A DNA stretch of 64,000 nucleotides, taken from assembly GCA_032718475.1 (NCBI GenBank), contig JAUCBJ010000090.1:18096-82095 (forward strand), in the 5' to 3' direction. Position numbers and translations under genes: made by a program. Below are positions 42,446-55,423 of this stretch, piece by piece. The notes beneath the pieces are model-generated. The model saw nothing but the letters and a program-made list of their open reading frames with translations. It was not told the DNA's origin and ran no database searches. The DNA is from Nemertoderma westbladi. Its lineage: Eukaryota > Xenacoelomorpha > Nemertodermatida > Nemertodermatidae. Each line of letters starts with the position of its first letter. The stretch's first letter is position 1.

Positions 42446-43740
42446 GAGGAAGACAGGGATATTTTATTACGCAAATCAATCACAGATGCGACCCTGACTG
42501 AGAAAATATCCAACTGGGTAGATCAACAAAAGATGGAAGAAAATTGCCATGATTGCACCCTATCTATTGAAGAAGAGCAAGCCATACAAATTCAAAACAC
42601 TACCACTCGTTATATCCCAGAAGAAGGTAGATACGAAACTGGATTACTGTGGCGCTCTAAATCGGTGAAGTTGACGAATAACCCTGTCCTATCTGAGAAA
42701 TGCCTTAGCCAACTAAAGAGACGTTTAACCGGCGATCATAATGCCCACAGGATGAACAAATGACTAAGACTATTAGTGAAGGGTACGCTACAGAGGTGCC
42801 ACCTGATACTCCCCACACCGATCGCACTTATTACATAACTCATCATTATGTAAAGCGGCCTGATAAACCAGACAAAGTCAGAGTAGTTTTCGACAGATCA
42901 GCCTTGTATAAAGGACAATCGTTAAACTCTCAACTGATGGCCGGCCCTAACTTATTGCGTTCACTTCCAGGGATATTAATACGATTACGGCAATTCGATG
43001 TCGCCTTTGCCTCTGATATTGAAGGTATGTTCCTGCAGGTTAAAGTCACTCAGGAGGATCAGGATAGTCTGCGTTTCCTCTGGTGGCCTGGAGGAGATTT
43101 CACTAAACCACCAAAGAGTACTGGATGACCATACAAGCCTTCGGGCTAATATCCAGCCCTTCAAATGCCTGCCATATTGTGCCCCGCATGGCAGACGACA
43201 ACAAACACCTATATGAGTCTGAAGTCATTAACAATATTAAAAGTAATATTTAGATGGACGACAACTTACATTCAGTCCCTACCATACCTACAAGAAGCCG
43301 TGTCCATTGCGAAGGGAACAGTCGACTGCTTGAAGAAAGGTGGCTTCCGCTTAACCAAGTTCACCAGCAACTCCCGGGAATTCCTGTCAACTATACCCGA
43401 GACGGAAAGGGGCAGCCACGACTTAGACCTAAGTAAAGATGACTTTCCGGCAACTAAAACCCTCAGCCTCAGATGGGATACGCAACTGGACGAAATGTTT
43501 TATAAGGTCCAGATTAGGCCTCCAGGTGTACGCACTAAGCGTATTTGTCTTAGCATATTAAGTACAATGTTCGACCCTATAGATTTTATAAGTCCTGTAA
43601 TTCTGGAAGCTAGGCAGAAAGTAAAAACCATGTGGGACCAGAATCTTACATGGGACGAACACCTGGCAGAAGATTTATTAATTAACTGGTCCAGGTGGGA
43701 AAATGCCTTACCTGATATTGAAAACTTTCGGGTGCCCTGA
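42421..43740 (+). pseudogene. Element D reverse transcriptase
   Basis: D resumes with SDTEEDRDILLRKSITDATL. RT segments: LLWRSKSVKLTNNPVLSEKC, THHYVKRPDKPDKVRVVFDR, SLNSQLMAGPNLLRSLPGIL, FASDIEGMFLQV (first catalytic Asp) and RFLWWPGGD. Then 43165-43740 covers EAVSIAKGTVDCLKKGGFRL and SILSTMFDPIDFISPVILEA. The YVDD region around 43250 is damaged (FRWTTTYIQS). Stops at 42761, 43126 and 43738 with frame changes. Confidence 0.8.
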
Positions 43741-44762
43741 GCTTACATCCCCAATGCTTTACCATCACACACATACCAATTACATGTATTTGGAGATGCA
43801 AGTGACAAGGGCATTGGCATCATAGCTTACTATAGGGCTACCACGAAGACACTCGGGTATCCCTCGTTGCGTCCAAATCTTTGATTAAGAGTAAGGACTT
43901 GACTGTCCCAAGAGCCGAACTAAAGGCCGCGTTATTCGCGACTATTGTCGCCAAAAATATACTGGACGAGACCGACTTCATAATTTCAAGGACAGTTTTA
44001 TGGACAGACGCAGCCATAGTGCTGGAATATTTAACTAACACCGTTTGCGGTTTTAGTGTATACATCATAAACCGAGTATCTATAATACTCAACCACACTA
44101 AATTAGAACAATGGAGGTACATTCCCAGACCTCAAAACCCCGCGGACATACCTTCACGTGGTGCAACCCCTAACGACCTGATAAACTCTAAGTGTTGGTT
44201 GAATGGACCCGATTTCCTTTCCCAACCAGAGGACCAATGGCCTGCTCATATTACTCCCGAGGAAATGAGACAGGTTAAGAGTTTGGAAATCGTTAAACCT
44301 AAAACCAGGCCATCCAAGTCCAAGCTATTCAAACCCATCGATATAGCGACCAACAATTATGTAAACAAACTAGACAGTCAAAATTCAGACCCTCTTGCAA
44401 GTACTCAACACAGGGCTGAAGCTGTCCCAGACAACCCCAAAATATCCACAGGTCAGTCAGACTTGCCCAACGTGGATATCGGTCTATCCCCACTAATAGC
44501 CCAAGCCATAAATCATTATAGCTCGTGGGATAAGATATGTAGGGCTATAACTATACTAAAACAACTTTTCAACTATAGGTACAGTACTAATAGCGTACCT
44601 GTGATAGGCTTAACACATAATGGAGTGGATAAATCCAACCTACAATTATTGAGAATTTCACAAAGGCTGGAGAAACCTGAGAAATATAATCAGGTCAGCA
44701 TCGATCCCTTGACTCCACTGGCTGATAAATTCTCCAGCATTATGATAAATGGGTTAATTTGA
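43741..44762 (+). pseudogene. Element D RNase H region
   Basis: HLQVFGDASDKGIG-type sequence is partly readable at 43770-43830. The 293-codon frame from 43881 has LTVPRAELKAALFATIVAKN, VLWTDAAIVLEYL, and QNPADIPSRGATPNDLINSK, the usual RNase H to integrase transition. The long linker that follows is hydrophilic. Stops at 43738 and 44760. Confidence 0.75.
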
Positions 44763-46025
44763 GTTGGAGGACGCCTCACTAACGCTCCCATCTCCAGGGA
44801 TACTATGTTCCCCATATTAATATTTGATCCCGAGATTCAAACCAAGTTGATTGGGATGTTCATTACCGACTCTATCACACCGGGAGAGAACACATATTAA
44901 GCGAGATTAGAATGCGTTATCTTGTTCACCATTGTGCGGCCCTCAACCAGATGCTACGAAACTGTATACGTTGCAAAAGGATTTATAGCAAACCAATGAC
45001 GCAACTGGAAGTGGTGCTCCCGAAGGAAAGAGTTGACTGTTATCAGCCCCCATTCACCCACACTGGTGTGGATCTCTTCGGCCCCTTTGAAGTTAAGCGT
45101 GCCCGCTCGATAGTAAAACGGTGGTGCGTCATCTTCGTTTGCATGACTTTTTGAGCAGTCTACCTGGATATGGTTAACGACATGTCGATGAAAAGCTTTA
45201 TCCTTTGCCTCCGGAGACAGATCGGTAGATTTAGCACTAGCTGGACCATGAGGTCCAACCAAGGGACTAACTTCATAGGCGCCAACAAAGAAATCTCCAA
45301 ATTCATTACAGATTGGAACGATCACCAGCTCGAAGAACATCTTAAAGTGTCGGCATCCACATGGACATTCAATGCCGTCGACGTGCCCTGGTGGGGCGGA
45401 AGGTGGGATTAAAAGCACAAAGGTCGCGTTCCATCACATCATCCCATGTAAGGCTTATTTAACCGACGAACTACTCAGAACTATTTTGGAGGAGATATCA
45501 AGTTACTTGAATGATAGACCCCTCTTACCTAATTCATCGAATCCACAAGCCATGGAACCCCTCACACTGTCCCATTTCCTACTAAGAAAACCCGTAACAA
45601 TGCTGCCCTAATCCGATCCACAGGATGGTAATGAACTGTTGAGACTTACTTGCCATATGATGCAACTACTATCTCAGCGATTCGCTACACATTTCGAAAG
45701 ATACTATTTACCTTCAGTCCAGCTCAGGATCAAATGGTTTTCCAAGAAGGAAAATGTATCAGTTGGCGATATAGTACTTTTAGTGGATCCGGACCAACCT
45801 AGAAAGAACTGGGAAATGGGCTGTATAACAGAAATTGATACAGGTAACAATGACTTGGTACACTCAGTTGAACTGGCTATTTGGAGAGCTACACCCAAAC
45901 CCAAAGTACACTATTTCAATCCACCAATCGGACACCTTTGTTTACTAGAATTGGCAAGGGAGCGTTCAGGTAACTACAGGCAACAAAGGGTTAGACCGAG
46001 CAGTCTGACATACAAACTGGAGTAA
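44763..46025 (+). pseudogene. Element D integrase and C-terminal domain
   Basis: HHCC part: RYLVHHCAALNQMLRNCIRC. Core: FTHTGVDLFGPFEV (first Asp), then RSNQGTNFIGANKEISKF, where the second Asp (SDNGTNF in relatives) reads Asn, so it is inactive. The VWWGG..K region is at 45385-45425 across a frameshift. DUF5641-like end at 45639-46025 (RFATHFERYYLPSVQLRIKW, VSVGDIVLLVDPDQPRKNWE, GHLCLLELAR). Four or more frame breaks. Confidence 0.8.
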
Positions 46026-46903
46026 CGTCTTATAAAGGGTTACGATTGAGTGTGCAATTATTTATTAGCCATTTTATACAGTATTACGGTATTAGTATTT
46101 GACTATGAGTTGCACGTAGCAACAAAACCTACCTATGTTAATTATATGTTGTATATGATAGCTACATATGCAACAATTTAATTTAACAGTAAATTATTTG
46201 ACTTAAACTTAAATAATTCAAAATAAATGACTAATTACTAATGGTAATACTCAATCATGGAAGCAGATTTGTATGACATTATGAGCATAGAAATATGCGA
46301 TTTTCAAAAAATTTTCAAAAATTTATATTAAACACAAATCATTAAACACAAGTTAATAACCACAATTAAATTTAATATCGCCATAAATGCCCAAATAACT
46401 ATTACAGTAGTTACTAGTGTGAAATAAGTGTGAGAGGTGAGCATTCTAATCCCTATTTACCAACATGTCACGGAATAATTAATTAAATAACAACGAAACA
46501 ACGTGTTTCCCAGGAAACACAGATAGAACTCGTACAACTGTGAATGCAACCGCATTAGTACAGCTTGTATGGGAAAAGCAAAATTGTTATCATGGATACA
46601 CAAAACGGTGATATTCTGGTAAATGTGAAAAGTTAAGCATTTTTGAACCATATTTTGACCGAATGTTGAACAAAAGTGCACAAATAAGCACCAAATTAAG
46701 CTAAATAGTGTGAAATACCAACAAATAGTGTGAAATTTTAAGGTTTATGCAATTGTCCAACCCTTCATAGATGCTAGAGTTATAGTAGATCAGTGATGGC
46801 TCCGGGTCAGTCCCCCGTCTCCCTGGCTTGATAAGAGTTTAGCATATAGCCACGATATTTCGGTACCGCTGGTAGTTGCAAACTCGATTCTTGCCTCTAG
46901 GGA
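46026..46903. other. Non-coding AT-rich spacer
   Basis: No LTR counterpart or gene recognised. It may contain the decayed 3' end of element D. TGTGAAATA phrases recur at 46420-46735. Confidence 0.55.
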
Positions 46904-49237
46904 TTGACCAGGGACTGCGTCGCGGCGTGTCTCGGCGCCTTTGGGGAGGTGACGCTCGCCTACCCCCTATATACATTCTTCTACTCAAACTCGCACATGT
47001 CTCGATACACGAAGACACCCCACTCCATCAAGCGACGTTCTCGGGAACAGCACACGGAGATGATGGATACAATGATGGATGATTTCACCAGCGAATCCAC
47101 CGAGCTCGCTCAAAGCATGGAACCACTTATGGATCCTTCAGGTAACTACATCGAACCGCCGATGAACCCCGAACAGCGCAACATCGAACAACAATATCGT
47201 GAGTTCATTCTCAAATATACCGAACGCAATGGAAGTTATAACAGCTTCCCCACCACTGGTCACCCCACGGACTTACGGGATATCGATGACCAGTATGTTG
47301 AATGGGACATGAAGATGTTCAAATTATACGTTGAATGTCAACGTAGTAACGAGACCCAAACACAATACGACTATTAGACTCGTGTTGGCATCACGGACGA
47401 TGACACCGAGAATCCTTCTCATCTCTCCCGCTTCGAGGGCTATGTCACCTTTCTCCGCGAAACGTATCTAAAGGTCGCAAATCAACAGGATTTACAAACT
47501 CTATACCCCAAGGGCGTTCATCCTAACCCGGCTAAGGAGATCAAATGACTCTATCACACCATGATGTACCTTACTGAGGGTCGCCTGCTCCTGGTCCTCC
47601 ATGATGCCTTCTACGACATGGAGGAATACAGTAAGTCAGGTGTAAAGTCTCCACACCCGAGTAAAACTGACTTCCGTCTCTGGTACTTGTGCAGTCAATG
47701 CCCACATCCCAACCAACAGGTCTCCACCATACCTGCGAATTACCTCCATCGATGATGCCCCCGCCATAGCTTTGTCAAGTATACGTACGGTGGGTTTGAG
47801 GAGAATCGATTTAGCATCAATGAGAAATGGTTATGTAACTTGCAGAGGATGCGTAAACCCATGATCCGCATCCCTGAGTTTTCCCCGGACCCGATGTTGC
47901 CAATGGTGAAACCCATGACGATATATCCAACCAACCCCCGCTTCTCCAAGGTCATGTATCTGTATTTCTGAATCCTTGTCATGGAGGAACAGACAGCTTC
48001 CCATTACCAGGAGGAAGAGCCTATGCCTCTCCAACCCTCCATGGTCGGTATCGGTCGCGGCAGTTTGCTGCAGCGCAAGGAATCTATGTGGAATTCCCCT
48101 CTCACCTTCGCCGGGACCTCCATGGTCAATCGTAACTACTTCGTTACCGAGTTCCTTAGCTCCCTTCGAAACTCTATCGGCATAGATGACCCTATTAAAC
48201 ATTCCGGCAAGCTTGATGTCGTCCGTTGGATGAGACTGCCGGAATTTGAATCCGAAGTCTGCATCCTACAAGAGGAAATCGAACGAGGAAAGGCTATCTC
48301 CCTTGCGAAAGCCAACGTCTTTGCGAAGAAGAGGAATGAATAGAGTATGAACGTTTAAACGACGAGCGCGAGCTAGCTTCTTTGGTCCAACCCGCGGTCC
48401 AGACTCTTATGGAAGGGTTCCAAAGTAAAGCGCAGGCTCACCCGTCTGGGTCTGTAAAGCGTTTCTGTATTGCTTACAGTCAAACCCAAACGATACCTTT
48501 CGACACCGACATCTCTAACCCCAACCTAGTCGCAGACGCTCCGATGTTGGAAACCCACATTGTAGAGCACCTTCTCAACGAAACAGACGAGTGGATCATC
48601 ACTCCCCTTGGTCAAACTGACCAAATCAAGTCACTATTCCGGGACAAAAACCTAGAAAGACGTCCTCTCCATCCATCATTCTATGGAATTCAGGAGCATC
48701 CGTATTTCGTTCTGCTCGGTCAGGAATTTTTGTAATGAAACCCGAGGATCCCTCCTGCAGTATGGATTTTCTAACCTTTGTTAATCCCCTCGATGTCACG
48801 GAAATCGAACCCTGCAGAAACACTTAGATCACATAATCAAACTGAACACCTTTCGCAAACCCTTTAACATACAAACTATCGAGGATAAACCCGCGCCCCC
48901 TCGGAATCTCGCTAATTTCATTAGTAATTGATTGATTCACTGGAACATCGACGTACGGTTCCTGGAAGATAAACTCTCTACCACGTTGAAAGTAAAATCA
49001 GTCATAGAGAATGTCCAAAGCTACAAATTGGTAGTTATTGCCCGAGGCTCCATTGGATCCCTCGATAGCTTATGGACACCGGTTGAAGTGGACGAAACTG
49101 TCGCGTATCTCGAGTTCAACAACACTTTTGAGATTATCCAGCAGTATGGCATCATGCTATATGACAATGAAGGTTCCGTATCGAATGATGAACTCGGTAC
49201 TACCCGATTAATACATATACGTGGTGTAACCAGATGA
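46904..49237 (+). pseudogene. Unrecognised decayed coding region F
   Basis: One long frame from 46904 to 48343 interrupted only by in-frame stops (47375 TAG, 47546 TGA, 47753 TGA, about 47969 TGA). Further protein-like frames follow at 48382-48735 and about 48800-49237, the last with one stop near 48926. Readable segments: EQRNIEQQYREFILKYTERN, LSRFEGYVTFLRETYLKVAN, DVVRWMRLPEFESEVCILQE, and YKLVVIARGSIGSLDSLWTP. Together about 750 residues. No zinc knuckle, protease or polymerase motif; I recognise no family. It may be a retroelement gag or a lost host gene. It ends against gene G. Confidence 0.5.
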
Positions 49238-49251
49238 TGGTCCTGCTTCTT

Positions 49252-51122
49252 CTAGTAAGGCTCCCTCTTCTTCTTCCCTTGGTACCTGGCATAGCTAACG
49301 CGCTTGCGGTTCTTGCGATCAATACTTCGTCGACTGTGGGTGTTGCTGGTCAGGTCATTCTGAGATATTTTGTTTAGAATTTTCAATCTACCAGATGCTC
49401 CATTGTTGAAACTCAATATGGCACTGTTGATGGCTAGTTTGATGCATTTATGGCCATGAAATTTATGTTTAGGAGCTCTACTCCATACTGCGCCATTCAG
49501 AGACTCACTCTGGTTCTGGGTATATCCCGGTAAGCATCGCTGAAGGAGAAGTGGATCTGAGAGTCGTCTATAGACTGGAAGTAGCAGTGGTAGAAACACA
49601 GGATCGAGGTGGTGAGGTTTGTCTGTGAATTTTTTACCTGCCTGAAACTTGCAAAAAGTAGATTCTCCTTTGTCACAATATTTGTGGCGTACTTCAGGTG
49701 TTGGCAGCATAATGCTATGAACGATTGTTGCGAGAATGTCCCTTTTCATCTTCCAGAGACATCGCTCTTTTTCTTCTGGAGTTTTTGCTGTAGCATCCAC
49801 ATTCTTTCTAATAGCATTGCCATAATATCTTGATAGACGTTCACAAGTTGGGAGAGTAAGTCTATGTTTGGAGCCTCCAACAAACTTGCCATCAGAGAGT
49901 TTGCCTTTGTTGTTCTCTCTAACGTCTCGAAGGGCTTTATGGAGGCGCTTCTGCACATGGTTTATGCAATCCAGTTTATTTACTCTGTTGCAATCGACAG
50001 TACTATCGGAGTGTTGAGACCAATGTTCCATTCCCCTATCTGAACTGTCGAATTCCTCTTTTTGAGCTTTTGTCATAGGCTCATACTTCTCACAGCTATC
50101 ACAGGCTCCATAGACATTCCAAACATTCTTATATGTTGAGCTGTCTCCATCACATATCAGTTCCTTGAACATCAATCCATGATTTACACCCATCAGACCA
50201 GAGTTTGAACGACTAAACAACTCAATGCCAATACTGGCCTTGAACCACTTGATCCTGTATGAATTGTTTGACATGTTGAGCAATCTTTAGTATGGCTCTC
50301 AAGCCATACTTTATATTCCTTAGATTGCTTGTTCAGGGGATTGAAAGTAACCTGATTGCAGACCTTGGTACGGAACCCATAATCAAGCACTTTGCCAGAC
50401 TCCATAGAGATTACTGCACCATAGCCATAATCCGATGTGTGACCCCTCTTGGCCCATGAACCATCAAATGAAACTGCAGTTTCAACAGGCAATTCATCAG
50501 ATCTTCTGATTTCTTTCCTCGCTGAAGTCATGTCTTCACCAACAAGCTCTGTGCTGATGTCTGTAAGATCATTGATATATTTCGAAAAACTGGCCTGATG
50601 CATGCTTATTGGTATGTCAAGTGCAGTTGATAGCGTGTACAACGATTCAAGATCACCACCAAATTCTGTAGCTCCAAAAGCCAAACGAAGATTTAGGTCA
50701 TTACACTTTTTTGAGTTATATATACCTGTACCATTACGGGAACACTGAAGATTATAATCGAAATCACACTTCGAGCAGCTGTAATGAATTACACTGTCAA
50801 CTCCATTGCACTTGTCAGCTAGCTGCTTAGATGTGATCTCACTCTCTTCACAATTATGGGCAGCTTTTATAATGGATAACAAATTGTCACAATGTATGAT
50901 TCTGTATCCTGTGACTAGTTTTTCATCTCTTTCCTGTGCTACTGGTAAAGTGTCATCTGTTGCCAATTTTATTTTATTTTCAGAAATTGGTACCGGTATA
51001 TCTTCAGGTATATCCGGCAACAGGTCAGTGATATCTGAAGACAAGGAAATCCATTTGCCAGATTCAGAACGTCCAAACTGTTTGGCACCAAATACCTTCT
51101 TACTCTTCCCTGGGGTCGGCAT
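49252..51122 (-). pseudogene. Mutator-like transposase G, one frameshift
   Basis: Two overlapping minus-strand frames, 51122-50193 (309 codons) and 50283-49252 (343 codons), form one protein broken by a single indel near 50235. Features in order: CSKCDFDYNLQC (N-terminal Cys cluster), AVSFDGSWAKRGHTSDYGYG (first Asp), KVCNQ and CSTCQTIHTGSSGS, LICDGDSSTYKNVW (second Asp), DCINHVQKRLHKALRDVREN, and NQSESLNGAVWSRAPKHKFH (Glu). This matches the Mutator-like transposase family common in marine invertebrates. It would cut and paste its element. The C-terminus is Lys/Arg-rich (nuclear localisation). TIRs were not identified. Confidence 0.8.
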
Positions 51123-53168
51123 AATATTAGTATTGATTAGGCAAAGTATTGATAAAAATAAAATAGGAAGGAAATATTTGTAAAATCAACTCAATTTTCA
51201 ATTTATTATGCCCACAAAATTAAAGATTTTCTATCTGTACCGGTACGTACAGGTACATGCTGCCAGTCTAAACTTGTAGTAGCCTACCAGTTGAACAGTG
51301 GGCACTGGGCATACAATTAGTTTAGCTAAGGTGCCAGTACGAGCAATGGTATTTGTGGGTTTGGTGCCCGTCAGGACAAAATTTTTAATCTGGTTTTGGC
51401 CCATGACAGGGGGCCCTGGGGCCCCCTTGTCATGGGCCAAAACCAGATCCTCCAATTAGGGTGGGTTACGGACCAGCCATACTAACCCTAACCCCAAATC
51501 CAATGGAATCATCGTGCACCAAAACAGTCAGGTTAGTAGATATACAGTAATCACCGGTAGTAGGCCGAACAGTTATAAGGAGTGACGGGTACGAGACCCA
51601 CAGGAGCCCGAGCAATGATTAGGGTACGGTGCCGGTACAATTCAGGTATGATTAGAATAAAAAGCACACCAGTATGGGTACCGGCACTGTAATAGACCTA
51701 GATAGGTTTGTTGTTACTGCCATAATGAATAACTAACTTGAAGGAACCGGTACCAGAGATATTTCTTCAATGGTATGGTCTGATTGTAAAGCTGTGAATG
51801 AAGAAACAGGAAACGATTACAGTACATGGTATTCTGACTGGGCTGTTACTGTATGTACACATCATCGCCTGTCTGCCTGTACAATTTCTATACTTCAAAT
51901 TTGCCTCCACTTCTGATTGCTGTTACAAGGGCAGGGCACCTCTTGTAACCGCCGCAGCTTCATTATTTTTGTTTACAATGTCTCTTGAAAAAATTCAATT
52001 TATGTCGAACGGCATACTATTGCAGTGTGTTTAGTGGATGCGGTTCCGACTTTTGTTTGGTTTTTGGGGTATATCTCAAAAACTACTTCGAATTAGTGAA
52101 AACGGATTTTAGCACTGGATTCAGCATTAAATTCTGCTCTTAATCAGCCAATAAAAAGTTTTTCGACAATTTTGTCAAATTATGGTATACCCTCCCCTTA
52201 ATTTTAACACCCTGGTAGCTAAATGATTGGAAGCAGTATTGCTGCATTCATGAATTCTGCTTTTAGATTACTTATTTTACTGATTTTTAGTCCAAAACAA
52301 CATTTTATTTATTGATAAAATCGGTTACCGTGTAATGTTGGCAGTCCCTGTTGAATTATTCTCTGGTAAGGGTTTTTACGCCATCTAGTGCCATTATATG
52401 CGTATTTTCCTTGTGATATTGATTGCTTGTCGAGGCTTGTAATGCCTCATCTCATTGGTCCATATTATGGCCTTATGTAAACCTTGGTTGAATGTTTCAC
52501 TCACTCAGCACTTGCATATTGCTACGGAGTTACCTCCCATGCAGGGTCTTTGGACGCTGGTCAGATTACTGATGACTAGCACATATTACATGCCTTTATT
52601 TCAATAAGCCTTTATGTTATATGCATTAATTGAACTTTATTTACGTTTATTATTTATTCTGTCATTAAACTCAATTTGTTGTCTTCTATGCTTAATATAT
52701 CGCCGATATTACGGAATCAGGAAAGTTTTACACGCGCCACAACAGGTGGGTCTCTATAATTAAGTATCAGTGATAATCTGGACAATTGCATCAGATTTGT
52801 GTCTTGTCTTACCTCTGATCTACTAAATAATTAAGATATGGCGATATCTCAGACCATTATTATAAGCAAAGCTCTTATTATTAACTACATCACGATGGAG
52901 AGTTGTCACAAATTGATTATGGTAGCATTATCAATATAATTAGACATAAAGACAAGATACAATACGTTTCCCCGAAAGGGAAATACAAATACTAGACTTG
53001 AGTCCTTACATAATTAACTAGTCAGTCATTTGCTTGTTATACTGTGTTGCCACACCCTCCCGGTATCACATCTCAGTTAAATTCAATAGAAAATCAAATA
53101 CCGTATCAAACTAAATAAGTTATAGAGCAAATCAATACATAAGAAGGAAATAAAAGGGGAGATCAATC
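51123..53168. other. Non-coding spacer
   Basis: No gene supported. GC-richer, with many CCGGTA/GGTACCGG phrases at 51230-51760; AT-rich afterwards. A short hydrophobic frame at 51798-52034 is not convincing. The hairpin at 51388-51448 is listed separately. Confidence 0.55.
51388..51448. repeat. 61-nt near-perfect hairpin
   Basis: Arms ATCTGGTTTTGGCCCATGAC and GTCATGGGCCAAAACCAGAT are exact complements, continued by GGGGGCC/GGCCCCC with a 1-nt bulge, around a TGG-type loop. Confidence 0.9.
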
Positions 53169-53229
53169 GATACAGTGAGCGGAATGGCCCTTTGTTAAGG
53201 TATACTAGCGCCATTCCGCTCATTGTATC
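53169..53229. repeat. 61-nt inverted repeat
   Basis: GATACAGTGAGCGGAATGGC (53169-53188) pairs with GCCATTCCGCTCATTGTATC (53210-53229) with one G:T mismatch, around a 21-nt loop. No coding content. It lies 150 bp before integrase remnant H. Confidence 0.9.
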
Positions 53230-53382
53230 AGACCAGCAATTTAAGGTCCACCTGCATGAGATTTTGGCACAGTTTGTAAAAGAATCAAAATATACAAAAT
53301 CGAGATTGAAAGAACATATTTTTTATCAAATGCGCTAAGAAAGAGTTCATGACACCCTGTTCTGCTCCCACCCACCGCACAC

Positions 53383-54545
53383 ATAACCAAGCTCATTATA
53401 TTACGAGCTCATGAGCGTGTCGAGCATGGATGGGTTCGACACACTTTAGTCAAATTGCGTGAGAGATATTGGGTCCCACGCAGTTGCCAAATAGTCAAAA
53501 GCACAATCTCCCCGTGTGTAGCATGTAAAAGGGTACAAGGCGCACCATATAGTGCACCACCTATAGCACCCTTACCAACAACTCGTTTAGATGATCAATG
53601 TCTTCGAATTTATAAGGGTCGATTTCATGGGACCTCTCATTGTTACAGCTAACCCGTTAGACCCAATATCCGCTACTGGAAAACTTTGAGTGGCATTGTT
53701 TACCTGTGCTGTGGTTCGCGCGATACACATAGAGTTGGTAAGTTCTCTAACTGCCGTATCGTTTTTAATCGCTTTTAAGTGTTTCATAGCTAGAAGGGGT
53801 GTCCCGCAATGCATGTTAAGTGATAATGCGACGAATTTTAGAGCAACGATAAAGGAGTTGAGAGCATAGAATATATTTCTTGGAAATTCCCTGGTCACCA
53901 AGACATTTGGTAAATTAAAAATCGACTGGGAATTAAATTTGCCAGAAAATCCAGCTGCATATGGTTTCATAGAACGCCTCGTTGGTGTAATGAAGCATTC
54001 TTTACGAAAGGTGTTAGGTCGTGCAAAATTGACTGTGGAAGAGCTTCATAGCACCGTACTGGGTATTGAAGCTGCAGTAAATAGTAGACCTCTAACCTGT
54101 GTCACTGATGACGCAAGTGATTTACATTCACCATTGACACCAAGTCACTTCCTGGTAGGTAAACGGCTTTGTACGCTGGTTGATGCATCTGTATGTGTAA
54201 ACACACGACTTACTTCTAGAACTAAATTGAGAAACCGAGCACGATATCAAGAGATAATTAAAAACGAGTGTTGTTGTCAATGGTGATCAGCATACATCAA
54301 ACAATTACGTTCTCATCATCGTAATCTGAATAGTGGTAAATTTACTGCTAAAGTAGGTGACATTTGCATCCTACATTCTGAGAGTTTGCCACGCTGCATG
54401 TGGAAACTTTCCCAGATAGAAAAAACTTATAGTATCACGGGATGGCCATATACGATCTGCTCGTATCCGAGTCGCCCCTAGAGGGAAAGGCGCTACATCT
54501 CTAAATCGATCATTGCGTCAACTCATTCCTCAAGAAATCCAATAA
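53383..54545 (+). pseudogene. BEL/Pao integrase remnant H
   Basis: Starts inside the integrase zinc-binding domain: LILRAHERVEHGWVRHTLVK then WVPRSCQIVKSTISPCVACK. The core reads across frame changes: VDFMGPLIV (first Asp), CMLSDNATNFRATIKEL (second Asp), and GFIERLVGVMKHSLRKVLGR with Glu present but Ile replacing the usual Trp. Then TPSHFLVGKRL and the C-terminal KFTAKVGDICILHSESLP, ending LRQLIPQEIQ. Frame breaks near 53650, 53690, 53870, 54283 and 54440. RT and LTRs are absent. Confidence 0.75.
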
Positions 54546-55423
54546 TAAAATGTGTTTATTTATGTGTTTACTTACTTATTCAATTTTTTAGAAAATTTTA
54601 GGTTATCCTTACAGACAGAACTTACAGACACAAACATAAATAACATAATAACATGCTCCACATACAGGTATGTATCGCAACCCTAACCCTAAAACCTAAC
54701 CACCATACACTAAATGATACTGGTAATAAACTGCACGAAAGCTAAGCCTATATTCTATAAGAAAATATATGACAATTTTGTCACCGTGAAAGAGGTAGGA
54801 CTAGGGCAAAAATAATTAATTTGTGAAAAATATGGTTGCATTTCGGTGTCTTGGACCAGTACGCGCTAATCCTTGACACCTCGTCACCGTCAGCTGGACA
54901 GGGAATTAGCCAAGCCTATCTATATTGCACCAATGACCTAAATATATCGCACCATCAACTCAGTTACCACCTAGCCCACAAACAGATGTCAGACCTCAGA
55001 ACATTGGAACCCTATAGGCCTACGGTAAGTAAACATGTTCCAATGGAAAACTGGTAGATTGCTAGAGCAAACACACTGTACAAAAATTATATAAGATTTG
55101 ACAATATGCGGTGATGTCAGAATTCTGCTCTTTACTTCATATGTGATAATTGAATGTACCGACATACTGGCTAACAGGGGGTTGTTATGTATATATTAAC
55201 TTAAAAGTAAACACAAGAGTCTTACACCCCTTAAACTACAAAAAAAATATAGAATCAGGACATTAATACGGTGGTGATTTACGGCCACATTTACTTTTTC
55301 TTATATGTTTCAGTTACTTTACCTTTTTTCTATCAGCTGTTCCATCAATTACTTTACCTTTTTTCTATCAGCTGTTCCATCAATTACTTTACCTTTTTTC
55401 TATCAGCTGACTTTGCTACAGTA
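54546..55423. other. Non-coding spacer with 35-bp tandem repeat
   Basis: No gene seen. A 35-bp unit starting TTACTTTACCTTTTTTCTAT is repeated 2.8 times at 55314-55410. Confidence 0.65.

Larger units (their letters stand above)
39562..46025 (+). mobile_element. Element D: decayed BEL/Pao retrotransposon
   Basis: Protease, RT, RNase H, integrase and C-terminal domain in BEL/Pao order, with many stops and frame changes. The 5' part (LTR, gag) is missing; upstream is the membrane-protein gene. It is interrupted at 40383-42420 by transposase gene E. No LTRs found at either side. AT-rich codon use differs from that of element C, so it is a separate lineage. Confidence 0.8.

Noticed and set aside
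51798-52034. Hydrophobic 78-codon frame as a membrane protein
   Set aside because: Short, no neighbouring gene signals, composition typical of chance frames in AT/T-rich DNA.
53587-53970. 127-codon minus-strand frame
   Set aside because: The plus strand encodes recognisable integrase motifs over the same stretch; the minus frame has no match.
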